Positions 24,649 through 31,851 of a DNA stretch of 64,000 nucleotides are shown here, one piece after another. A program made the position numbers and the translations under genes. A model generated the notes under the pieces. It searched no databases, was not told the origin of the DNA, and worked only from the letters and a program-made list of their open reading frames with translations. Origin of the DNA: Methylobacterium sp. J-077 (GTDB lineage Bacteria; Pseudomonadota; Alphaproteobacteria; Rhizobiales; Beijerinckiaceae); contig NZ_JAKSYJ010000093.1 of assembly GCF_022829365.1 (NCBI RefSeq), forward strand, positions 62,001-126,000. Direction: 5' to 3'. Positions within the stretch are counted from its first letter, which is position 1; the number at the start of each line of letters is the position of its first letter.

Positions 24649-26124
24649 ATGGACATCGCCGACACGCCCGCTATGCGTCTGACCGTGGATACGACACCGA
24701 GCCTGCTGCCGACACCTGCGCCGCCGCCGACATCCCGCCGCTCCGGCTTCCGGCCTTGGGCCGACGGGTCGACCCGGGCGCGGCTCGTCGCCGTGGTGCT
24801 GTTCATCGATGCGCTGGCGGCCCTGATCTCCTGCGGGGTGATCGTGTTCAACGCCCGCAATGCGGTGCGGGTCGAGACGCGCGCTTCCCTCGCCACCGTG
24901 GAGTCCCTGGTCGCCGACACGATCCGCCTGTCCGACACGACCTCGCCCGACACGCTGCTGCAGACCCTGGACCTGCGCTTCAAGGTCCTGCGCCACGTCC
25001 GGGTCGCGGTCCTCGAGCCGGACGGCGACCAGGTCGGCAAGCCGATGCCGCCGCAAAAATCCGAGCGCGAGGCGCCGCGCTGGTTCGCTGATCTGATCAT
25101 GCCGCCGATCGAGCGCCACACCCTGCCGATCGTCGTCAACGGCCAGACGCTCGGCACCGCGCAGATCACCACCCAGCCGATGGACGAGATCGACGAGATC
25201 TGGGGCTATGCCCGGGCGCTCTCGATGACCACGCTGGCGATCAACGCGGCGATGCTGATCGCGCTCTATCTCGCCCTCGGGCGCATCCTGGCGCCGCTGC
25301 AGCGGCTGGGCGCCGGCCTGACCCAACTGGAGCACCACGACTACACCGCGCGCCTCTCCCCCCCCGGCGCCCGCGAACTCGCGGTGATCGCCGAGCGCTT
25401 CAACAAGGTCGCCGCGGCTCTCAGCGAGGTACGCGGCGCCAATGGCCGGCTGAACCGCCAGCTGCTCACCGCTCAGGACGACGAGCGCCGCCGCACCGCC
25501 CTGGAACTGCACGACGAGTTCGGCCCCTGCCTGTTCGCCCTGGAGGCCAACGCTGCCTCGATCGCCCGGATCGCCTCCGGCCCGGCCGAGCCCAATCGCG
25601 AAAAACTCGCCGCCCGGGCGGCCGAGATCAGCGCCATCGTCGGGCAGGTCCAGACCGTCAACCGGGAATTGCTGAACCGCCTGCGTCCGCACGGGCTCGG
25701 GCAGGCGCCGCTTTCCACCTGCCTCGACCTGCTGCTGCGGGGCTTCGGCCAGCGGCATCCCGCCACCAGCTTCGTCGGCCGGTTCGACGGCCTGGCCCGC
25801 GGTTACGGCGAGCTCGTGGACCTCACGGTGTTCCGCTGCGTGCAGGAGAGTGCGACCAACGCCGTCCGCCACGGCGGCGCCAGCCGGGTCGAGGCCGAGG
25901 CCGTCGAGGTGGACGGCAGACTGCGCGTCACGATCCGCGACGATGGCATCGGAATCCCCCACGAACATCGCACCGGGCTCGGTCTGTCGGGGATGCGCGA
26001 GCGTGTCGAGGCGCTGGATGGGACCTTCGCCCTTGACAATGCCGGCCCCGGCGCAATCGTCACGATCCTGATCCCCGTTCCGCCGGAGCGGGTCGACGAG
26101 AACAACAACGCGCCGAGCGCATGA
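24649..26124 (+). CDS. NarX-like sensor histidine kinase (HAMP, HisKA_3)
   Basis: 491 residues. TM1 (about 45-66), a periplasmic sensor segment of about 120 residues, TM2 (about 192-211), HAMP (about 211-262), then the HisKA_3 motif DERRRTALELHDEFG with His288, N-box ESATNAVRHGG and G-box RDDGIGIP with TGLGLSGMRERV. This is the NarX/DesK-type kinase class that pairs with LuxR/NarL response regulators. The next gene is exactly such a regulator and overlaps by four bases (ATGA). Two Met codons (24649 and 24673) are plausible starts; upstream in-frame sequence is not coding-like and contains a run of ten C. The stimulus is unknown. Confidence 0.88.
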   Translation: MDIADTPAMRLTVDTTPSLLPTPAPPPTSRRSGFRPWADGSTRARLVAVVLFIDALAALISCGVIVFNARNAVRVETRASLATVESLVADTIRLSDTTSPDTLLQTLDLRFKVLRHVRVAVLEPDGDQVGKPMPPQKSEREAPRWFADLIMPPIERHTLPIVVNGQTLGTAQITTQPMDEIDEIWGYARALSMTTLAINAAMLIALYLALGRILAPLQRLGAGLTQLEHHDYTARLSPPGARELAVIAERFNKVAAALSEVRGANGRLNRQLLTAQDDERRRTALELHDEFGPCLFALEANAASIARIASGPAEPNREKLAARAAEISAIVGQVQTVNRELLNRLRPHGLGQAPLSTCLDLLLRGFGQRHPATSFVGRFDGLARGYGELVDLTVFRCVQESATNAVRHGGASRVEAEAVEVDGRLRVTIRDDGIGIPHEHRTGLGLSGMRERVEALDGTFALDNAGPGAIVTILIPVPPERVDENNNAPSA

Positions 26125-26795
26125 ACGCCATCGCCTCCCAGATCGACGCCGCCGCAACACGCCTGCCGGTCCTCGTGATCGACGATCACCCGATCGTCCT
26201 GCAGGGCTGTCGACGAGTCCTCGAGGACTCCGGTGTCGAGACCATCGCGGAGGCGACCACGGTGGTCGGTGGCTACCGGATCTTTCACCGGCTGCGGCCG
26301 CCGGTGGTGATCTGCGACCTGACCTTCCAGGGCAGCGGCATGGCCGGGCTCGGCCTGATCCGGCGCATCCGCGCGGTCGCGCCGGAGACGCGCATCCTGG
26401 TGTTCAGCATGCACAACGATCCGGTGATCGTTGCCCGCGCGCTGGAGGCCGGGGCGCTGGGCTACGTCCTGAAGGACCACGCCTCGGCCGAGCTGTTCGA
26501 GGCGTTCGGCAAGGTTCGGATCGGCGAGGTCTATCTCGACCGCCGGCTCGCCACCGAGGTGGCGATGCTGCGCGCCGATGCCCGCCGCACCCCGGAATCC
26601 CAGCTCACCCCCCGGGAGCAGCAGATCCTGGCGCGGCTGGCCCAGGGCCGCTCCTACGGTGCCATCGCGGCCGACCTGTCGGTGAGCTACAAGACCGTCA
26701 CCAACGCCTGCTCGCAGATGCGCCAGAAGCTCGGCGTGCGGACGCTCGCCGAGCTGATCCACGTGGCCGTCACCCACGCCCAGCGGCAGGGTTAG
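26121..26795 (+). CDS. NarL/LuxR-type response regulator
   Basis: 224 residues. The receiver domain has the acidic pair in VLVIDDHPIVL, the phosphoacceptor Asp66 in VVICDLTF, Ser in LVFSMHNDP and Lys in GYVLKDHAS. A LuxR-type helix-turn-helix covers about 160-222 (LTPREQQILARLAQGRSYGAIAADL is split by a loop, then YKTVTNACSQMRQKLGV). Its start overlaps the stop of the histidine kinase gene, so the two form a two-component system. The targets are unknown; tenA follows 15 bases later and may be co-transcribed. Confidence 0.9.
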   Translation: MNAIASQIDAAATRLPVLVIDDHPIVLQGCRRVLEDSGVETIAEATTVVGGYRIFHRLRPPVVICDLTFQGSGMAGLGLIRRIRAVAPETRILVFSMHNDPVIVARALEAGALGYVLKDHASAELFEAFGKVRIGEVYLDRRLATEVAMLRADARRTPESQLTPREQQILARLAQGRSYGAIAADLSVSYKTVTNACSQMRQKLGVRTLAELIHVAVTHAQRQG

Positions 26796-26810
26796 CAACG
26801 GATCCCGGAG

Positions 26811-27503
26811 ATGCCTTTGACCGACGGTGACGGTGGCCCGAACGCTTTCTCTCGCGATGCCTGGGCGCGCAACGCAGGCGCCTATGAAATTATCCGGACG
26901 ATGCCGTTCAACGCCGAGTTGGCGGCCGGCACGCTGCGGCAGGATCGGTTCCGCCACTACATCGTCCAGGACGCACACTACCTGATCGGGTTCGGCCGGG
27001 CGTTGAGCCTCGCCGCCGCGAAGGCCCCGGACCCGGACGGGATCGTCCAGTTCTCCCGCGCTGCCCAGGACGCCATCGTGGTCGAGCGCGCGCTCCATGG
27101 CGGTTTCTTCCGCGATTACGGGATCGGCCCGGAGACCTTCGCGGGCACGCCGCTGACGCCGGCCTGCCATCACTACGTCTCCTACCTGCTCGCAACGGCC
27201 TATGCCGAGCCGTTCGAGGTGCTCTGCGCGGCCCTGCTGCCGTGCTTCTGGATCTACAAGGCGGTGGGCGACGACATCTTCGCACGCGCGGTACCGGACA
27301 ATCCCTACCGGGCCTGGATCGACACCTATGCGGGCGAGGAATTCGCCGAGGCCGTGGCAAGTATGATCGCCGCCACCGACCGGGCGGCGGCGCAGGCCTC
27401 GCCGACCACGCTCGCGCGCATGCACGACGCCTTCACGCAGGCGACGCGGCTCGAATGGCTGTTCTGGGACGGCGCCTACCGGGACGCATCGTGGCCGCTG
27501 TGA
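26811..27503 (+). CDS. tenA: TenA family aminopyrimidine aminohydrolase/thiaminase II
   Basis: 230 residues, all-alpha TenA fold. The likely nucleophile is Cys145 in LLPCFWIYKAVG and the proton-relay Glu is Glu215 in ATRLEWLFWDGAY; FRHYIVQDAHYLIGFGRAL lies in the N-terminal half. TenA enzymes hydrolyse aminopyrimidines from degraded thiamine for salvage to HMP. The gene follows the two-component pair by 15 bases, with no other thiamine gene in the window. The GGAG directly before the ATG is too close; a TTG at 26817 would be better spaced, so the start is uncertain by two codons. Confidence 0.85.
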   Translation: MPLTDGDGGPNAFSRDAWARNAGAYEIIRTMPFNAELAAGTLRQDRFRHYIVQDAHYLIGFGRALSLAAAKAPDPDGIVQFSRAAQDAIVVERALHGGFFRDYGIGPETFAGTPLTPACHHYVSYLLATAYAEPFEVLCAALLPCFWIYKAVGDDIFARAVPDNPYRAWIDTYAGEEFAEAVASMIAATDRAAAQASPTTLARMHDAFTQATRLEWLFWDGAYRDASWPL

Positions 27504-27519
27504 TCCGCCCGGCCCGGGC

Positions 27520-28302
27520 GTGACGCCGCCGGACCTCAGCCGCCGGGCCGTCCTGGCGGCGGGTGCCGCGTCGGTGGCTTTCGGGCCTGCCCGGTCCGAA
27601 GCCGCCGACGCGCCGGGCCCGATCCCGCAGGACCGCCCGGTCCGGATCGCCATGATCCTCTTTCCGGGCATGACCGCCCTCGACCTGGTCGGGCCGCAGG
27701 CGCTGCTGGCCGGCCTAGCCCCCGGGAGTCTGTATCTCGTCGCGCAATCCGCTGGGCCCGTCGCCAGCGATACGGGCCTCAGCCTCGTGGCGACGCACGG
27801 GTTCGAGGCCTGCCCACCCGATCTCGACGTCCTGTTCGTCCCCGGCGGCGACGGCACGCCGGCGCAGATGCGCGACCCGGCCTTGCTGGCTTTCCTGCGC
27901 GATCGCGCGCCCCGCACCGCCTGGGTGACGAGCGTCTGCACCGGCTCGCTGATCCTCGGGGCGGCCGGCCTGCTCAGGGGCTACCACGCGACCTCGCATT
28001 GGTGCGTGCGCGACGCGGTGCTGCCGCTGCTCGGCGCCGTCCCTTTGGCCGAGCGCGTAGTGTTCGACCGCAACCGCGCCACCGCCGCCGGCATCTCGGC
28101 CGGGCTCGATCTGGGCCTGGCGCTGGCCGCCCGCCTGCGCGGCCCCGACTACGCCCGCACCGCGCAGCTGGTCGCCGAATACGCCCCGGAGCCGCCGTTC
28201 CAGGCCGGAACGCCCGCGCAGGCCGGCCCGGCGATCGTTCGCGCGGCGGACGCGATCCTGGCGCCGCTGGTCGCGGGGGCGACCGAGGCCGCGCGGGGCT
28301 GA
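27520..28302 (+). CDS. DJ-1/PfpI family protein with Tat signal
   Basis: 260 residues. A twin-arginine leader (LSRRAVLAAGAASVAFG) suggests export of the folded protein. The DJ-1/PfpI domain has the elbow cysteine in WVTSVCTGSLILGAAGLL (about Cys141), the Glu/Asp side in FPGMTALDLVGPQALL, and YHATSHWCVRDAV. The pattern is nearest to isonitrile hydratase and to ThiJ/PfpI domains of AraC regulators, but no DNA-binding part is present. The physiological reaction is unknown. It follows tenA by 16 bases. Confidence 0.8.
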   Translation: MTPPDLSRRAVLAAGAASVAFGPARSEAADAPGPIPQDRPVRIAMILFPGMTALDLVGPQALLAGLAPGSLYLVAQSAGPVASDTGLSLVATHGFEACPPDLDVLFVPGGDGTPAQMRDPALLAFLRDRAPRTAWVTSVCTGSLILGAAGLLRGYHATSHWCVRDAVLPLLGAVPLAERVVFDRNRATAAGISAGLDLGLALAARLRGPDYARTAQLVAEYAPEPPFQAGTPAQAGPAIVRAADAILAPLVAGATEAARG

Positions 28303-28412
28303 GCCTCGCGAAAGCGATGCAGCCGCGCCACGCTGCCCACCGACGTGATGCGCCGTCCTTGACGGGGCGTCGCCCGAACCGAACTGTGCCGTCAGGAACC
28401 CCCGGAGCCGAC

Positions 28413-28874
28413 ATGTCCCTGATCGCCCGCCTGCGCGCCTACGCGACCGAGGCTCTCGGGGTCGGCGCCTCCGACCCGGTGGACGACACCCATCTCGCCG
28501 CCACCGCACTGCTCGTGCACGTGGCCCGGGTCGACGGCATCCTGGCGCCCGCCGAGAGCGAGCGCCTAATCCGGATCGTGCAGGGCCGCTACGCCGACGG
28601 GCCGGACGCCGCCCGGGCGCTGATCGAACGCGCCGCCGCGATCGACGCCGAGACCCGCGACGTGGCGAGCCTCGTCGAGATGATCCCGCACGAGGCCAAC
28701 ACGGCCGAGCGGCAGGAGCTGCTGACAATGGCCTGGTCGGTAGCGGCCGCGGACGGGAATGTGGACGAGTTCGAGGAGGCGCTGGTCGAGCGCCTCGGCC
28801 GGATGCTCGGCTTCGACGAGGCGGCGGTCACCGCGGCCCGGCGAACCGGGCAGCACGCCGTCGGCGCCGTCTGA
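28413..28874 (+). CDS. TerB-like (tellurite resistance/DjlA N-terminal fold) protein
   Basis: 153 residues, all-helical. Two EF-hand-like acidic turns are visible, VARVDGILAPAESERLIR and AAADGNVDEFEEALVERLGRM, which are the TerB-family metal-binding pattern. TerB-like proteins sit in the cytoplasm in contact with membrane stress systems, and many have no link to tellurite. A CCGGAG ribosome binding site precedes the ATG. The cidA-like gene starts 16 bases later. Confidence 0.8.
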   Translation: MSLIARLRAYATEALGVGASDPVDDTHLAATALLVHVARVDGILAPAESERLIRIVQGRYADGPDAARALIERAAAIDAETRDVASLVEMIPHEANTAERQELLTMAWSVAAADGNVDEFEEALVERLGRMLGFDEAAVTAARRTGQHAVGAV

Positions 28875-28890
28875 CCGCGCGGCCCGGACG

Positions 28891-29292
28891 ATGATCGCCA
28901 GCCTGGCGCTGATCCTGCTCGCCCAGCTCCTGGGCGAAGCCCTGGCCCGCGGGGCTGGCGTGCCGATCCCGGGGCCGGTGATCGGCATGGGTCTGATGTT
29001 CGGCTTCCTGCTTCTGCGCGACAGCCGCCTCGGCCTGCCGCGCGTCCTGCCGAAGCCGCTCACCGACGGTACCCTGGAATCGACCGCGCGCGGGCTCCTC
29101 ATGAACCTGTCGCTGATGTTCGTGCCGGCCGGCGTCGGCGTCGTCGGGCGCCTCGACCTGTTGCGGGCTCAGGGGCTCAAGCTGGCGATCGTGCTGGTCG
29201 TCTCGACCGCCCTGTCGCTTCTGGTGACCGTGCTGGTGTTCCGCGCCGTGGCGTCCCGCGTCGAGGGGCGCCGCCCCGACGGGGAGGCCTGA
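28891..29292 (+). CDS. CidA/LrgA family membrane protein
   Basis: 133 residues with four hydrophobic helices and the family signature VPIPGPVIGMGLMFGFLLL (about 24-42), followed by NLSLMFVPAGVGVV. CidA/LrgA proteins are holin-like; they modulate murein hydrolase activity and are also linked to small-organic-acid transport. The lrgB-type partner begins 3 bases after its stop, which is the normal arrangement. The start is the ATG at 28891. Confidence 0.88.
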   Translation: MIASLALILLAQLLGEALARGAGVPIPGPVIGMGLMFGFLLLRDSRLGLPRVLPKPLTDGTLESTARGLLMNLSLMFVPAGVGVVGRLDLLRAQGLKLAIVLVVSTALSLLVTVLVFRAVASRVEGRRPDGEA

Positions 29293-29295
29293 GCG

Positions 29296-30012
29296 GTGTC
29301 CGGCGAATTCTCGCTCTGGGTCTATCTGGCCCGCACGCCGCTGCTGTGGCTGACCGTGACCCTGACCGCCTACGTCCTGGCCGACCGGATCGCCGCCGCC
29401 ACCGGGCGCCACCCGATCGTCAACCCGGTGCTGATCACGGTGGTCTTGGTCGGCACCGTCCTGGCGGCGACGGGGACGCCGTATCCGACCTATTTCGAGG
29501 GCGCGCAGTTCGTCCACTTCCTGCTCGGTCCGGCGACCGTAGTGCTGGCCATGCCGCTTTACGAGCGTCGGGCGACGGTCCTGCGCGCCCTGGTGCCGAT
29601 GCTGGCCGCCCTGGTGGCTGGCGCCGCCACGACGCTCGCCGTCGTCATCGTGCTGGCCCGGCTGCTCGACATCCCGCAGCCGATCCTGATCTCGCTGGCG
29701 CCGAAATCGGTGACCTCGGGGGTGGCCATGGGTATCGCCGAGGCGCTGGGCGGTGACCCGACGCTGACCGCGATCCTGGTGATCCTAACCGGCATCATCG
29801 GGGCGATCCTGGTGACGCCCATGATGAACCTCCTGCGGATCCGCGACATGCGCGCCCGCGGTTTCGCGGCCGGGCTGGCGGCCCACGGCATCGGCACCGC
29901 CCGGGCCTTCCAGGTGAGCGAGACGGCCGGCACCTTCGCGGGCATCGCCATGGGGTTGAACGCCTTCCTGACCGCGATCCTCGCGCCTTTGGCGCTGCAC
30001 CTGCTGTTCTGA
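29296..30012 (+). CDS. LrgB/CidB family membrane protein
   Basis: 238 residues from a GTG start, with about seven hydrophobic helices. The LrgB signatures FLLGPATVVLAMPLY, SLAPKSVTSGVAMGIAEALGG and GTARAFQVSETAGTFAGIAMGLNA are all present. It works with the CidA/LrgA protein encoded 3 bases upstream. The gene ends 4 bases before the stop of the decayed FAD oxidoreductase on the other strand. Confidence 0.88.
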   Translation: MSGEFSLWVYLARTPLLWLTVTLTAYVLADRIAAATGRHPIVNPVLITVVLVGTVLAATGTPYPTYFEGAQFVHFLLGPATVVLAMPLYERRATVLRALVPMLAALVAGAATTLAVVIVLARLLDIPQPILISLAPKSVTSGVAMGIAEALGGDPTLTAILVILTGIIGAILVTPMMNLLRIRDMRARGFAAGLAAHGIGTARAFQVSETAGTFAGIAMGLNAFLTAILAPLALHLLF

Positions 30013-30016
30013 CCGC

Positions 30017-31102
30017 TCAGGCGTCGAGCTGCCCGGCCACTGCCTCAGCCATCGACAGGCTCGACGTCAGCCCCGGGCTCTCGATCCTGGACAGGTGGAC
30101 GAGGCCAGCCAGTCCGTGTTCCTCCGGTCCGTCGATCCAAAAGTCCGCCGCCGGCGCGCTGGGGCCGGTGACTTTCGGGCGCAGGCCAACATAGTCCGGG
30201 TACAGCACCCCGTCCGGCAGGCCCGGCCAGTTGCGGCGGATCGCGCCGCAGAAGCTTTCCGCACGCCCCGGGTCCACTTTGTTGTCGAAGCCCTCGACCC
30301 ATTCCACGTCGGGTCGAACGCGGGTGCGGCCTGCCAGATCGAGATTGAGGTGGATGCCGAGCTCGCCGTCAATGCGCGTCGCCGGATAGATCAGTCGCGA
30401 GAAGGCCGGCTTGCCGGTGCAGCCGAAGGAGTTGCCCCGCGCCAAACGCAGCAGCGGCACCCGCTCGGCGGGGTAGCCCTCCGTCTTTGCCGCGAGCGCT
30501 GACGCTCCGAAGCTCGCGGTATTGCCGACGGCGTCGAAGGCCATCTCGCCCGGCTCGCGGCCGCCGAACGCCGCGTGCCATTGCCCGTCCCGCCGGGACA
30601 GGCGCTCCGCCGGCGTGTGCGGCGCCAGGACGCCGCCGTGATCCTCGATCTCCCCGCGGAGCGCGAGCTTCAGCGCGTGGCTGTCGACGATGCCGGTGCA
30701 GGGCGCATGCAGAGCGAGGTTGGGCTCCAGGCGCCGCACTGCGGCGGCGTCGAGCAACTCCAGGCCGGGGACGCCGTTCGCGGCGCCTTGCCGGCGGATC
30801 GCCGCGACCGTGTCGGCCTCCGCATCGTCGCCGGCGGCGATCAACTTGCCGCAGGCGCGATGCGGCACTCCATGATTCGCTCAGAAGTTGTATAACTTCT
30901 CGGCGCCATTCACACAGTGGCGGGCGCGCTCCGAACCGGACGGGTAGTACATGCCGCCATGGATCACTTCGAAGCTGCGGGCCGAGACGCCGGTCCCGAG
31001 CGATGCCTCGGCCTCCGCGACGATCACCGCATGGCCGCGCAGGGCGAAGGACCGTCCCACGGCCAACCCGACCACGCCGGCGCATACGACCAGAACCGCC
31101 AT
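30017..31102 (-). pseudogene. FAD-dependent oxidoreductase (L-2-hydroxyglutarate oxidase LhgO-like), interrupted by an in-frame TGA
   Basis: The reading frame from 31102 encodes the start of an LhgO/DAO-type oxidase (VLVVCAGVVGLAVGRSFALR, SEVIHAG-like FEVIHGGMYYPSGSERAR) and then meets TGA at 30883-30881. The same frame continues directly with ANHGVPHRACGKLI and about 280 more residues of the family, ending at 30017. So a single nonsense codon, not a frameshift, breaks it. In E. coli LhgO the aligned residue is Cys (KAFCDQNG). The first Gly of the FAD GxGxxG motif is Cys here, and the SARNS-type motif reads SARSF, so other key residues have also decayed. A downstream GTG (30868) could give a C-terminal fragment without an FAD site. 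It is probably non-functional. Confidence 0.75.
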
Positions 31103-31403
31103 CGCAGCGCCTTCAACCCTCGCCCTTACAGGACTCATGAGTCCGCAATACCGCACCCAAGCCGCCTCGAAGGCCTGCATGTTGATTCGGCGTTGACCCT
31201 AATTATCAATTCTAAGTAGAAACAGCCGCGCAATAGATGCGCGCTCTGGTTGTAAGCGTACCCGGCCGGCGCATAATGCCAAGACGCGCTGCCCGAGGGC
31301 GGACCGGTTTTCTACCCGGGCTCCATCTTCGACAGCCGACAGCACTGCCCTTTCGCGACACGACAAAGCCGCATCTTCCGATTGGAAACCTTAGGAGATG
31401 ACA

Positions 31404-31811
31404 ATGCTGACGACCTCTCCGAGCGTCGAACTCGCCGCCAAGATCCTAAGCGCCTACGTCACCAAGAACAGCGTGCCGGCTGCCGTTCTCCCGAGCCTTC
31501 TGTCCGAAGTGCACCGCTCGATCACCGCACTCGACGCACCGGTGGAGCGGCAGATCCAGCGGCCCACCGAGGCGCAGATCCGCGCGTCGATCCGGCCCGA
31601 CACGATCATGAGCTTCGAGGACGGCAAGTCCTACAAGGCGCTGCGCCGGCACCTGACCCTGCGCGGCCTCACCCCGGAGGCCTACAAGGCCAAGTGGGGC
31701 CTGCCGGTGGATTACCCGCTGGTCTCGGCCGCCTACAGCGCTCGGCGCTCGAAGATCTCGCGGGAGATCGGCCTCGGCCAGAAGCTGCGGATGCAGCAGG
31801 CGGCGGAATAA
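31404..31811 (+). CDS. MucR/Ros-family transcriptional regulator lacking the zinc ligands
   Basis: 135 residues. The family core is evident: SFEDGKSYKALRRHL, then LTPEAYKAKWGLPVDYPLVS, and the C-terminal SARRSKISREIGLGQKLR. In Ros/MucR the zinc finger begins with Cys in VCLEDGKK and ends with His-x4-His after the Arg-His pair. Here the Cys is Ser and only the first His remains. Some Mesorhizobium homologues also bind DNA without zinc. MucR proteins are global regulators that bind AT-rich promoters. An AGGAG site six bases ahead of the ATG at 31404 favours it over the ATG at 31398. The 300 bases upstream of the gene hold no recognised gene apart from the decayed oxidoreductase start. Confidence 0.85.
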   Translation: MLTTSPSVELAAKILSAYVTKNSVPAAVLPSLLSEVHRSITALDAPVERQIQRPTEAQIRASIRPDTIMSFEDGKSYKALRRHLTLRGLTPEAYKAKWGLPVDYPLVSAAYSARRSKISREIGLGQKLRMQQAAE

Positions 31812-31851
31812 CGGCTTTTCACCTCCTGTCGGGCAGGGCCGGCCGTGCGCC

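Noticed and set aside
25803..27941. A minus-strand open frame of about 710 codons opposite the two-component, tenA and DJ-1 genes
   Set aside because: It has no domain and its composition is Arg/Ala/Gly-rich. The plus-strand genes show clear families and ribosome binding sites.
30881..30883. TGA read as selenocysteine in the LhgO-like gene
   Set aside because: The codon aligns with Cys of E. coli LhgO and a small dyad follows, but that Cys is not known as catalytic. The FAD motif and another conserved motif are also altered, and no selenocysteine machinery is visible. A pseudogene is simpler.
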